Assembly (NCBI GenBank): GCA_963170055.1
Contig: CAUJGJ010000444.1
Span: 7,233,618 to 7,297,617 of the forward strand
Origin: Halisarca cf. caerulea
Lineage: Eukaryota > Porifera > Demospongiae > Chondrillida > Halisarcidae
Length of the DNA stretch: 64,000 nt
Reading direction: 5' to 3'
The notes beneath the pieces are model-generated. The model was not told where the DNA came from and did no database searches. It was given only the letters and a program-made list of their open reading frames with translations. This document shows, piece after piece, positions 1 through 9,947 of the stretch (position 1 is the first letter of the stretch; the number at the start of each line of letters is the position of its first letter). A program made the translations under genes and the position numbers.

Positions 1-464
1 AAACAGCAAGGCGTTCCGAGATGGCATGCTATTTTCTCTCAACGGGTTCAATTCGAACCCATTGAGGAGAAAAATGAAGATAGGCCATTCTATTCCAAAG
101 TAAAACATTCGTTATTTAGATTTAAAAGCAACGGCTACCGCCGGATATTACGCACCTTACTTCGACTCTGATATCCGACGTTAAAGTTCTTTGAATCGTC
201 GTCAAAAGTATCCTCCTCCTGTTACAAATGTTCTGACTCCTTTAAAATGTATTTCGTTCGGCGTATCATTCACTGCCATGCTCGTCATGTCTTCAGACCG
301 AATTTAGTCCTCACGTCCACTGTAGTACATCACGCGCATGTCATGTGACAAAATGGCCTCAACGAGTCATTCGTTAAGGTGTATCTTTAATGGCCAGGAG
401 CCAAAAAGTTAAGGCCGATTAGCCTAGTCTTTTTAGATTTTTCGAATAATCATAGGCAACTTTA

Positions 465-608
465 GACTTTCCATGTGGGGGATTTTGATTGTTGTCTTCC
501 TACAAAAGTTACAAGCCAAAATGTTAGTGTCTGTTGTGTCAATTTATGGTTTTCAGTGATTTTCTCAGTAACTGTTCCACGTACAAAAATCCCCCACATG
601 GAAGTTTT
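465..608. repeat. Short inverted repeat / foldback
   Basis: Arms of about 20 bases (CCATGTGGGGGATTTT and its complement) at about 467-486 and 586-606 face each other across a loop of roughly 100 bases. This is the shape of a small foldback element. No target duplication was identified. Confidence 0.55.
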
Positions 609-1887
609 AGATATTGCTATAAGGTACCTCTTTACCCTTTTTGGTCTCCATAGCTTTCAATCTCCAGTGGCTCCCGGCGTTTTTGTGCCTTTAGATATGG
701 CGAAGAAAACTACTTCTAACTTCGTCTTCACATATGCTATTACTTCGATTTTGGGCTCAAAATGGAGACAATACAACACACTACACGATGATATTTCTTT
801 CGAAGAGATACAATAGACCTACGAAAAGAAATGGGACCAAAAGCGAACCTAAATTTTTTCGCAACCTGAAGACTTACAAGTGCAAATGGACATGTTCCAC
901 ATGCGAGAGCATTCAAGAATAACATATCATAACTAACACATACATTAGCTATCACCTATTGCTAAGGTTTGTAGTTTAAATATGATAAGAGATCAAAGAT
1001 TTTGTCTCGTGTGGAACATTTGTTTGAAGATTCCTGGAAAATATAAGCTGCTACACATTGGTATCTATGAAATTCTTCAATCCTTAATTGTGATTATGAG
1101 TACAATGGAAAGAAGTCCTTTAATGTTCATAGGTCAAATATCTGGCAAGATCAGTTAACTAAACAGACGAAAGTTTATGCTGTAAAAACCTTCTTACATT
1201 ATGATTACCATGGTATCATGTCATGTCATCCTTTGAATCTAACTACAGTAGCTATTTCTATTTTCTCATCAGTGTCTATTTTCCTCTTGACACACAATAA
1301 ATTTTCAAACAATGAAGTCTGGAAACATGTAAACCTTCCAAGCACTAAATCTAGATATACGCACAAATTTACACACATTTTACATTTAGAAATACCTTGT
1401 AGTACATGAAAAGCATTGCGTACATTACATATAAGTAAAGAATACCATTACTCAACGAAATAGTGTCTTATCAATTCTATTCCTGAGACTGTGATAGTTG
1501 ACTTCCTTTCAATGAGCACTTTTCAATGCACACCTTCAGTACCTAAACTATAGTAAATGATGTAAACCTACAAATAGGCATGAAACTACCAAATTATAAA
1601 AAAATGTTATGCCAATTAAGGAACCCATGTCACTCAGCTAACGCTTGAGTTGTCAGTATCCATAATTGTTTGTCCTATAAAACTCTAACAGCAAACATCA
1701 ACTACTATTGAGTTGTAGCTTCTTATTGTATTGTGTAAGATACTTTGTATCCCGGTATCAACAAATAGCTAAAGTATCAGTGTAAACAGATGAAGTTGCA
1801 TAATGCAAATTACAAGTGTTCATGCCATACATCTGGCTTAAAATGAGTACTCAAGGGTTAAAGCTCCCATTCACAGTTACTTTAAGG
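609..1887. other. Spacer with no recognisable gene
   Basis: AT-rich sequence on both strands with only short reading frames that have no recognisable domain. The same holds for 1-464. Nothing was identified here. Confidence 0.5.
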
Positions 1888-1926
1888 GTTAATGTACATG
1901 TTCAGGGTTAATGTACATGTTCAATG
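1888..1926. repeat. Two-copy tandem repeat next to a MITE
   Basis: The unit GGTTAATGTACATGTTCA occurs twice in tandem directly before the pogo-like MITE at 1929. It looks like local slippage. Confidence 0.6.
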
Positions 1927-1928
1927 TA

Positions 1929-2101
1929 CAGTGAATTCTCATTAATCCACCACCGCTTTATTTGCCAAACCCACTTATCTGCCATCAATTTTGTGCATGA
2001 ATTGATAATTGAAAAGGCTGCACATTTATTAAATTCTCCAAACTCATTAATCTGCCCAAATTATTCAAAACGATTTGTGGCAGACTAACGAGAACTCACT
2101 G
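1929..2101. mobile_element. pogo/Tigger-like MITE (173 bp)
   Basis: The ends are inverted copies of CAGTGARTTCTCRTTA, flanked on both sides by TA, the target duplication of Tc1/mariner/pogo transposons. The interior is AT-rich and non-coding. A longer MITE of similar terminal style lies at 37534-38101. Assignment to the pogo group rests on the terminal motif only. Confidence 0.65.
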
Positions 2102-2599
2102 TAGTGGTATTGTACAGTGCTAAGGAGCCTCGTGATGGTTTTATTCACATAGTGTACACTGTATACACTTTCCAACAATGCCTACCAATATATTCACAGG
2201 GGAACTGACTCCATTATGTAATCGTGTTTTGGCCAGAAGAACCATGGTTACACTCTTAAAACATTCCTGAGTTCATTGCCTAGACAACAGTGGTATTGAA
2301 GTCATACTACAGCTTCATGCATAAAATGGGTTCTTATAATAATGTCCACAGTAAGCAGATCTCACTGGTGCAATGGACATACATTTTATTATGCAATCAT
2401 ATGGGTTCTTATGAAGCCATGCAGGTACATATGAACTCACTCAGAGAGTCCATAGTAGGCAAAGGTGGAAAGGCTTCATAACACTATACTTATCTAGTCC
2501 ATTTGGAACCAAATAACCAATGAAAGAAATTTGATGCCTATTGGTGAAACCATATATCAGAAACAACATATTCTAATTGAAATACCACTCATACACTCA

Positions 2600-2601
<2 letters not shown>

Positions 2602-2641
<40 letters not shown>
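2602..2641. repeat. (AC)n microsatellite
   Basis: About 40 bases of uninterrupted AC dinucleotides. Open frames running through it are artefacts of the repeat. The following 2642-3335 holds nothing recognisable. Confidence 0.95.
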
Positions 2642-2644
<3 letters not shown>

Positions 2645-3335
2645 CACCGCCACATCATATGTGGAGCAGTGGGATACACTTTGCCAGGCAAAAAACACAA
2701 ACTGTCCCAACATCAAAGGCGTAGTAAGTAACTTAAAAGGAGTGAAATGCATCCTGGAACTTACAGAGAGAAGGCATTGTACTTTTCTGGCGTGGACTGA
2801 AGTCTGTACAGAATACTTGCTAGCCATTTTGTTGAGCATTGTATTTGGTAAATTTGTTTCCAGATGGTATTGGCAAAAATTAAATCTGGCACATTGAACA
2901 TACATGCTGTTTGCTGTTGTTATTCTCAATGATTTCTAAGGGGTTTCATCCCATGATCGTAGCAAGACTGTTGCTCTACCGCCATTTTATACGTTAAAAA
3001 CATGGCGACTGAGAGAAGAATGCAGAAAAAAGGTGCAGAAAACATAGATTAAAACTGGTGTTCTTCCAGAAATCTGTAAAAGCGCCAAATGGAAACCCTT
3101 GCCAAAGTCTCCTACTATACAGTAGAATAGTAGAATATGCATAGGATAAAGCAATATGAGTTTGTCTTTGGTAGCTGAAGAAGAGTCAGGATCAGGGTAT
3201 CTGATTTAGACTGCAGAGCCTTTAGTTATAGGCCATTTTAAGTGGCACACAGTAAAAAAACGTACACAAACAAAAACATGCAAATATTATATTCACTCAT
3301 GCTGTAAGAATTGAAAGCATTAAAATTTATGCAAA

Positions 3336-3420
3336 CAATTTGAGTTCAAAATGTGGAGGGGCTACCACCTATGTACTCAAACCCCTTGCAAAGCATTAAA
3401 GAGTAACTGCTACAGCTGAA
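3336..3420 (-). mobile_element. Degraded fragment of repeat family A
   Basis: A diverged copy of the foldback end of family A: TTTGAGTTCAAA, a GGGGCT core, ACTCAAACC, then TTGCAAAGCATT. The best copy of this end is in the family A element at 34280-34610. Confidence 0.45.
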
Positions 3421-3801
3421 AATTACTTTTTTCAGACTAGCTTTGGTCAAACATCTCACTGACGGGTTTTCCAGCAGAAGTCTACAATAACAAAGCAAGG
3501 AACAAGTATGAGCAAAGAAAGCTTTGCAAAGATGATGGTCAAAGCTCCTTTAGGAATTGTTCTCGCCAAACCAGGTGGCCTCTTGCAACACCATGGTGTT
3601 ACATTTGACTCCAGCAAACAAGCCTGCACTTGGTGTCATAAGAAGTAAAACAGTACATCGAAAGGTTGAATTCACGATACTGTCTACAGCTGTCCCATTG
3701 TGCAATGTCCATGTCCACCATGTTGCCTGTCTTCAGAGATATCATAAAGTTGTCATCACATCTGAAGAGCCATTGAGTAGGTGTACTTCACAAATTCTAT
3801 T

Positions 3802-4628
3802 TACAGTACTGATTAAAGATAGGTAACCAGCAACTCGTGTGTGACACGCAGATGGTTCACGTGTACTCGTGCGAGTAAAAAATACACGCAAGTTAACACC
3901 CTTAAAAATGCTTTGAAAAGCAAACAAACCAGTGGAGAAGTGGCTGAAATATAAAGATACCAATAAAACAAACCAAACGTGAAACAAGACATCGGGTTAG
4001 GTGGGGAGATCGCAGGTAGTCATGAAGCCTAATGCACGACGCTATCACGGTACCGTGCTCGATCTTATACATTGAACTCTGGATCAACTTTAGAACGCGC
4101 GACCTAACAGCCTTGCGTAAGCAGCAGACTCAAGCTGGGGAGGCTATAAAAAAGAAAACTGCACTGGTACGCTAGAATCGACTGGGGCTACGGACATTCC
4201 TACGTCATGATAACACAACAAAGATGGAGATACGTAGTGACGGCAACTACAAAAAATCTAAGGAGGGACTATAGGCATTCACGATACATGCACATTCTTA
4301 CCCGCAAGATTACAAGATAGCATCAAAGTGGCCAATTTCCGAAAATAAACCGTTACTTTGACGAGCAGCTGGGAAAAGATGATCTATCTTCGATTGAATT
4401 GGGAGGGGCATAGGGATATTCGCCATGAGTTGATCCCAAGGTGGTATCCACGACTTCGTTCTTCTAATCAACTGTCAATTCACTCTCCGAAGTAACACTT
4501 AATGTACTACAATTATATATTGAAAATACCAGCTTATTAACACGTCTCCATTTTTACTCGCACGAGTAGTATTTTACGTTCGTGTCACACGCGGGTAGCA
4601 TGGCTACCTATCTTTAATCAGTACTGTA
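3802..4628. mobile_element. MITE with terminal inverted repeats CAGTACTGATTAAAGATAG
   Basis: The left end (from 3802) and right end (to 4628) are inverted copies of about 90 imperfect bases. They begin with TACAGTACTGATTAAAGAT and continue through GTGTGACACG and ACTCGTGCGAGTAAA. A TA lies at each edge. The 827-bp interior has no coding capacity. Solo ends of the same family lie at 20964 (inside a gene A intron) and at 55195-55303, where a Tc1-like element is inserted beside it. Confidence 0.75.
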
Positions 4629-5058
4629 GATCATCATGAATATTTAATGAGCCAATTACCCTCGATGTTTGACACTTTCCCACGCCATCTAACCAACTAA
4701 TTTCCTTGTGGGAGCAGTAATCAAGCATCTAATTTGAACTTAGACTTCTTAGGGAGTTTAAGTTCAAATTAGTTACTTAGACTCCTTAAGGGGTACTCGA
4801 AGAAACAGCTCGAGCTCTCAGTGATTCAAGTTATTTTAATATTGTCCAACTGGCGGTCCAAATTTTGGAATCGGTGATTTGTCTTCAGTGCTGCTTCCGA
4901 CCTTGGGAGGGTTCCTTCTGCTTTGAAAATTGAAAACTCGTGCCCAAAGAGTGGACCAGATCTAGGCGACACTTTGTCTTTGAATTCACTGGCTTCTTCC
5001 TTCTACAGTATAATATCTCCTCGCTAAAGCCTGAGTATACCGTGCTGGTCGAAACCAG

Positions 5059-7678
5059 TTAACCCTTCACCGGTCGCGTTACGATTTTTCGCGGTACCCC
5101 TAACGGTCACGAGCCACTTAAGTGGCGCGAAGAATTTTGGCGGCTAAATATCAGCAGATACAGATCGGATAACCTTTTTAAGGTCCTTGTTTGATAGATT
5201 CGCTTCTCAGCTTTCGATTCGTCCGTGTTTCTTCCTCCTACTGCACTCGGTCGTCGAGATATCGTCCCAGAAAGGTAATGTACTGTTTCGCGCAAGTATT
5301 TACCGTATATATACGTACTGTACGCCGGTAATTTCTCACTACACGTATCATGCTTTAAGCTTATTTGTTTCTAAACTCACTCTTCTAAGTTAACTGAACA
5401 CTCGTTGTAGCCGTGCGCACATCATACATATAATCAAACAAATCATTATTATTGAATTCAGGTCTACAATGGCTCACAATATTGCCATAACTGAAGTTCT
5501 AAAAGAGGTACAGGACAGTGATTGCAGTATGAGTGACTGGGAAAATTCTGACATTGGTAATGACACAGATGATGAACTAGATCCTGTTCCCAGAGAGTCG
5601 ACAATTATTGACCCCCTGACACTCGCTCAGTTGAGTACTTGGGAGCACTCTGAGGTGGATGAAACAGTTCCAGAAGAATCTGTAACAGCTCCGAGTCCTA
5701 TATCACCTCCATCACCAGCATCCCAGCAAGCAAGCATTTTAGTGAACAATACTACCATTACAACACCAGTTGCATCTACAACACTGCCTCCAAGTCCTTT
5801 AACATGTGTTGCCACACCACCAGGTCCTGGCGGACATGTTGCCTCACTACCAAGTACCTCCACACCTCTTGCAACAACATCACACTCTGCTACGTTCACA
5901 ACACCAGCAGCATTTACACCTCCCCCCTTTACTGAGCCTGTTGGTCCAACAAATTTGCTCCATAGCAATGCTAGCCCATTGGAGTTTTTCAACGTCATTT
6001 TTGGGGAGCAGACGTATCAGTACATCACTGATCAAACTAATCTTTACGCAAGACAGAATCCACCACCTCCAAGTTTGAATTGGACCGATGTTTGCGTGGA
6101 CGAAATCAAACTTTTTCTTGGCATGACCCTCATTATGGGGGTACACAAACTGCCAGAATTGGAGGACTACTGGTCGGGGGATGCATTGCTGGGTGTACCT
6201 GCAATTGTTGGAGGAATGCCTTTTAGGAGGTTCAAGGCCATTCGCCATTGCTTGCACCTCAATGACAACACCAAGGCAGCAAAGAGAGGAGAGCCAGGGT
6301 ATGATAAGATGCACAAAGTCAGGCCACTGATGAATATAGTTAATGATAACAGCTTGGCAGAGTATCATCCTCACAGGGAAATCTCAATTGATGAGGCAAT
6401 GATTGCATTTAAAGGACGAAGCAGCATAAAGCAATATATGCCGATGAAACCCACAAAAAGGGGGTTCAAGATGTGGAGCAGCTGTGATGCTTACAATGGG
6501 TACGTCATCAACCATCGACCATACCTGGGTTCTGGGGATGACACCACACAAGGGGATCTGGGTCCATCCGTTGTCAAGGCAGTGGCCAGTTCTATTATGG
6601 ACAAGGACCATTTCTTGTTCTATGATAATTTCTTCTCCAGCGTGGAACTGGCCACTGACCCACTGGCTCGCAAGACGTATTCCATCGCCACAACCCGTGT
6701 CAATCGCAAGCAATGGCCCATACCATTGAGGAACACAAAGGCATTGGACAAGGAGCTTGCACGAGGGGAACATCGTTCTATTGTTCAAAGCGGGGTTGAA
6801 TGCTTGGTGTGGAAGGATAAGAAATGTGTATCCGTCATCAACACCATCTGTCCTCCATCCAGCCTGACTACTGTCAACCGCAGGAACACGGATGGTTCCC
6901 TGAGTCGGGTTTCTTGTCCAATGTCTGTCAAGCTGTACAACAAGTACATGGGGTGTGTGGACTTGGCAGATATGAAGAGGAAGCTCTACAGCTGCAGCAG
7001 GCGCTCCAGGAAATGGTGGTTCAGGGTATTTTACTATCTCCTGGACGTCTGCATGGTCAACAGCCACATAATCCTGTGCGAAACACCGAACGTTGGCATT
7101 ATCTCCCTCAAATCGTACTACATTGAGGTCGCTCGGGAACTTTTAAGTTCATATACATCCAGGAAACGTCCTCCACATCCATCTGGCTCTGCACCTCCAT
7201 CCATTCGCTACTGCGAGCGGCACTTTCCATCCAAGGTGGACAAAACCGCACAATGCCAGATTTGCAGCCTGACGAAGGAGAGAAAACGGACCATTTTCGG
7301 ATGCGCATCCTGCTCAAAGGATTTCATCCATCTCTGTCCTGCTCCGTGCTTCGAATTGTATCATACGAAGGGCAAATAGCACCGAAACGGCAATAACTAG
7401 TCTAATGTCTACAACAATACCGCAATAGCAGCCATTTTGTTAGTGCGTTTTTGTTACGTTTTCCGTGCATTTGTTCCGTAAACTTCTGCATAATCGCTAT
7501 TTTGAACTGTTATATCTTTATTTATACAGATTGTATGACTATCAAACTGTTCTAAACATCATCCATACACGTTACTGATTTGAATGAGGTACAACACGTG
7601 CATATTGCGTAAAAATGGCCGCGCGTGACCGGGAGCCTTACGAGCCACTTAAGTGGCTTGTGACCGGTAAAGGGTTAA
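5059..7678 (+). mobile_element. piggyBac transposon 1, apparently complete
   Basis: TTAA at 5059-5062 and again at 7675-7678, the piggyBac target duplication, flank inverted ends reading CCCTT(C/T)ACCGGTC. A palindrome GCCACTTAAGTGGC is repeated near both ends (5113-5126 and 7644-7657) and is a likely subterminal transposase-binding site. Between them lies one intact transposase frame. The element is 2.6 kb, a normal size for an autonomous piggyBac. A possible intron in the 5' leader (donor near 5275, acceptor AG at 5460-5461) is suggested by sequence only. Confidence 0.9.
5469..7379 (+). CDS. piggyBac transposase (636 aa), intact
   Basis: A DDE transposase that cuts and pastes piggyBac DNA at TTAA in the nucleus. 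Residues 1-160 are acidic, then rich in Pro, Ser and Thr, and look disordered. From about 165 the DDE_Tnp_1_7 core follows. The catalytic aspartates appear as D308 (SIDEAM context), D386 (FYDNFF) and D498 with D501 (CVDLADMK). The spacings of 78 and 112 residues are close to those of other piggyBac proteins. The C-terminus (about 583-636) holds a cysteine/histidine-rich zinc-binding module that includes CQIC and CASC. No stop or frameshift interrupts the frame. The ATG at 5469 was chosen because it is the first in the frame and follows a possible splice acceptor. Together with the intact ends this suggests recent mobility; activity is not shown. Confidence 0.93.
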   Translation: MAHNIAITEVLKEVQDSDCSMSDWENSDIGNDTDDELDPVPRESTIIDPLTLAQLSTWEHSEVDETVPEESVTAPSPISPPSPASQQASILVNNTTITTPVASTTLPPSPLTCVATPPGPGGHVASLPSTSTPLATTSHSATFTTPAAFTPPPFTEPVGPTNLLHSNASPLEFFNVIFGEQTYQYITDQTNLYARQNPPPPSLNWTDVCVDEIKLFLGMTLIMGVHKLPELEDYWSGDALLGVPAIVGGMPFRRFKAIRHCLHLNDNTKAAKRGEPGYDKMHKVRPLMNIVNDNSLAEYHPHREISIDEAMIAFKGRSSIKQYMPMKPTKRGFKMWSSCDAYNGYVINHRPYLGSGDDTTQGDLGPSVVKAVASSIMDKDHFLFYDNFFSSVELATDPLARKTYSIATTRVNRKQWPIPLRNTKALDKELARGEHRSIVQSGVECLVWKDKKCVSVINTICPPSSLTTVNRRNTDGSLSRVSCPMSVKLYNKYMGCVDLADMKRKLYSCSRRSRKWWFRVFYYLLDVCMVNSHIILCETPNVGIISLKSYYIEVARELLSSYTSRKRPPHPSGSAPPSIRYCERHFPSKVDKTAQCQICSLTKERKRTIFGCASCSKDFIHLCPAPCFELYHTKGK

Positions 7679-7767
7679 TACCCTCCCCCTCGTGATCTTC
7701 GCCATTAGAATCCCTCGCTTTGCTCGGGATTCTAAATCACGAAGATCCCTTGGTGTCGGGTATTAAC
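7675..7767. repeat. Hairpin-like repeat abutting piggyBac 1
   Basis: The sequence folds back on itself: TTAATACCC at the start and GGGTATTAA at the end, with inner arms CGTGATCTTCG and CGAAGATC, and TTAGAATCCC and GGGATTCTAA. The TTAA used by piggyBac 1 is the outer edge of this hairpin, so the transposon probably landed beside a pre-existing foldback element. Confidence 0.6.
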
Positions 7768-8574
7768 TTACATTTAGAGACAATTCTAGACTTGCAATGT
7801 CGACAGACTAGGTAGCCGTAAACTTGTCACCTGCTTGCTCCTTGAATCTGCTGTAATCTACTTTTTGGTCTTGATTAAAAGTGAAAAAGAATAGTAATTA
7901 CAGCCACAATACGTACAGACAAATGGAATCCAACAGACGATCAAACCAAGTAGAAATTAGAAACAATTAGTCGAAATAGAAGTAAGTTGTTCCTGGATTG
8001 TACATTAAGGGGGTAGTATTACAGTAAATAAATAATCACTTGCTTCTGACTTTTCGGCAAATTTCATCCATTGCATTTCTAATATCCCTGTCTGTAACAA
8101 TCTTCAAATCTATTCAATCCTTTGGAAATTGCTGATAGCAAGTTTCTTGAATTACATTGACTCCACATATCCAAAGCCACCTTCCCACCAATGCCGCCGA
8201 ATGAATATTCTTCCGTATTCAGTGACAATAATATTCGAATGTATGTGGATGTCTGCAAAACTTGCCTCCCGCATATGTACACGTGGGTATACTGCCCATT
8301 TCTGTGGATTAACCGTGGTTAAGTGAAAAGATTTTCATGGATTAGAGTAAGTAACTTGTGTTATGTACCGTACATTCCTCAGATACGTAATGCAGAATAT
8401 AGACATGTTGCATATTCCCCCAGTCCAACCAAACCTTGTCTAGCCCCATACAAATAACAACATTAACTTGTTCCAGTATCTTTCACAAAGTGACAATTCT
8501 CCCTACATATCTTTTCCATAAATGATCACATACTAAAGGAACATCGAACAATGACTTGATTTTTACACATTTGA

Positions 8575-8640
<66 letters not shown>

Positions 8641-9286
8641 GTATAGTGGTTGCCAGCCTTCTGGATCCCTTTCTATACTCATGCATGTACTCATGCACAC
8701 ATGTACGCACACACACATGCACCCACACCTTCTAATATAATTGATAGCATTTTAACATGCTAATGTGAGATGAAGTCTAGTAATACTCAAACACAGACTA
8801 TCAAGCTCATTCAATGATATTGCCGATGACATTGAAGGAAGTCTCTTAAGATCTCCTGACCATAAAAGTGTGGTATGGAGACCAGTACTGCTTCTTACCC
8901 TAAGCAGAATATCTGTACCCACAACTATTCTTAGTATCTATGTTTGTGGACTGCCATATAAGAGGATACGTTTCCAAGTGGTTTGCCTATCTAGAACCAT
9001 GTAACTAGGGGACATGAGGCAACTACATATTCATTCATATGTGCACTAAATCAGTAGGTGATAGTTCCAACCGCAATGGTGAATCCTTGCACATTTCTCA
9101 CAAATATTGCATACACTGAAACTTTGTGAAATGGACATTGATGTTGAAGCTGCTGAAGGCAGATTCTATCTGCATCACCTAATTGCTGATTCTGTGGTTG
9201 CACAATCACAATGAATCTAACATAGCTGGATAAAAGCATTGGAAGTACATTTTACAAGCCAGATTTCAAAGTGGTATTTGTACAAT
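7768..9286. other. Spacer with no recognisable gene
   Basis: Only short frames with no domain signal, plus the (TA)n array listed separately. A stretch of CA-rich purine/pyrimidine alternation follows that array (about 8695-8730). Nothing else was seen. Confidence 0.5.
8579..8637. repeat. (TA)n microsatellite
   Basis: Nearly 60 bases of alternating T and A. Confidence 0.95.
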
Positions 9287-9600
9287 GACATACCATACGG
9301 TAGAAAAGTTTTGCAGAATAAAACTTTTGGTTCTTCTGCAAATTTTTTGTTATTCACAAAATGTTTGTTACTACACAAGAACCTCTCAAACAATGTCAGT
9401 AGTATCTCATCAACATGTTAACCTCTGACCTTAGACTGAATATCGAAAACCATATGACAGTAGCCATCTTGAATGAAACAGAAAGCTGACTATGTGACTG
9501 ACCAAGTCCGTGGATTTAGTGCAGATATATTTGTGATATTCACAGAATGGAATGATTCACAAAGGCTTTGTCCCACTAAACTTTCCCACCATACAAAAAT
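9287..9600. mobile_element. MITE of the AAGTTTTGC-ended family
   Basis: The left end reads CCATACGGTAGAAAAGTTTT, and the complement of the right end reads GTATGGTGGGAAAGTTTAG. The same kind of end is seen in the elements at 33374-33537 and 50154-50470. The interior is non-coding. Confidence 0.5.
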
Positions 9601-9889
9601 TAGTCAGAACTAATGTTAATCAAGAGACATTTGCATGCACAAACATGGCGTTATCAAACAAATGATCACATTATGTAACAAAAAATGGCAACTGCAGATG
9701 CCCTATTCACTAATAAATACAGTGTTTGTGGAGATTACGTACCCACATCACGGGACCACTTGTGCATTGGTTTTATCGCCATATATTCTCCTGTATTCAG
9801 TACCGCACAGCACTGTTCTTCACCCAATACAATCTGGATTTACATGTAGCCATTAAACTGAATCCCTTATTTTATATCTAACAGACTAA

Positions 9890-9947
9890 TGGTATAAGTC
9901 CCTGGTTAAGAGTGATCTGGTTGATGTTGTCGTCCTTGATATCTTAA
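9890..9947 (+). pseudogene. LINE reverse transcriptase fragment, left half (split by piggyBac 2)
   Basis: In frame from 9890 the sequence reads WYKSLVKSDLVDVVVLDIL. This is the lead-in to the first catalytic block of a non-LTR reverse transcriptase. A stop at 9887-9889 shows it is dead. The frame continues after the piggyBac 2 insertion at 13144, where KAFNSVDYQLL follows. Confidence 0.7.

Noticed and set aside
475..816. 113-residue open frame in the first kilobase
   Set aside because: It runs through both arms of a foldback repeat, has no domain or splice context, and overlapping frames are equally open.
4730..4772. Hairpin AATTTGAACTTA / TAAGTTCAAATT
   Set aside because: Short and without target duplication or further copies in the window.
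5627..7067. Long minus-strand frames inside piggyBac 1
   Set aside because: They mirror the strongly coding plus-strand transposase and show no domain.
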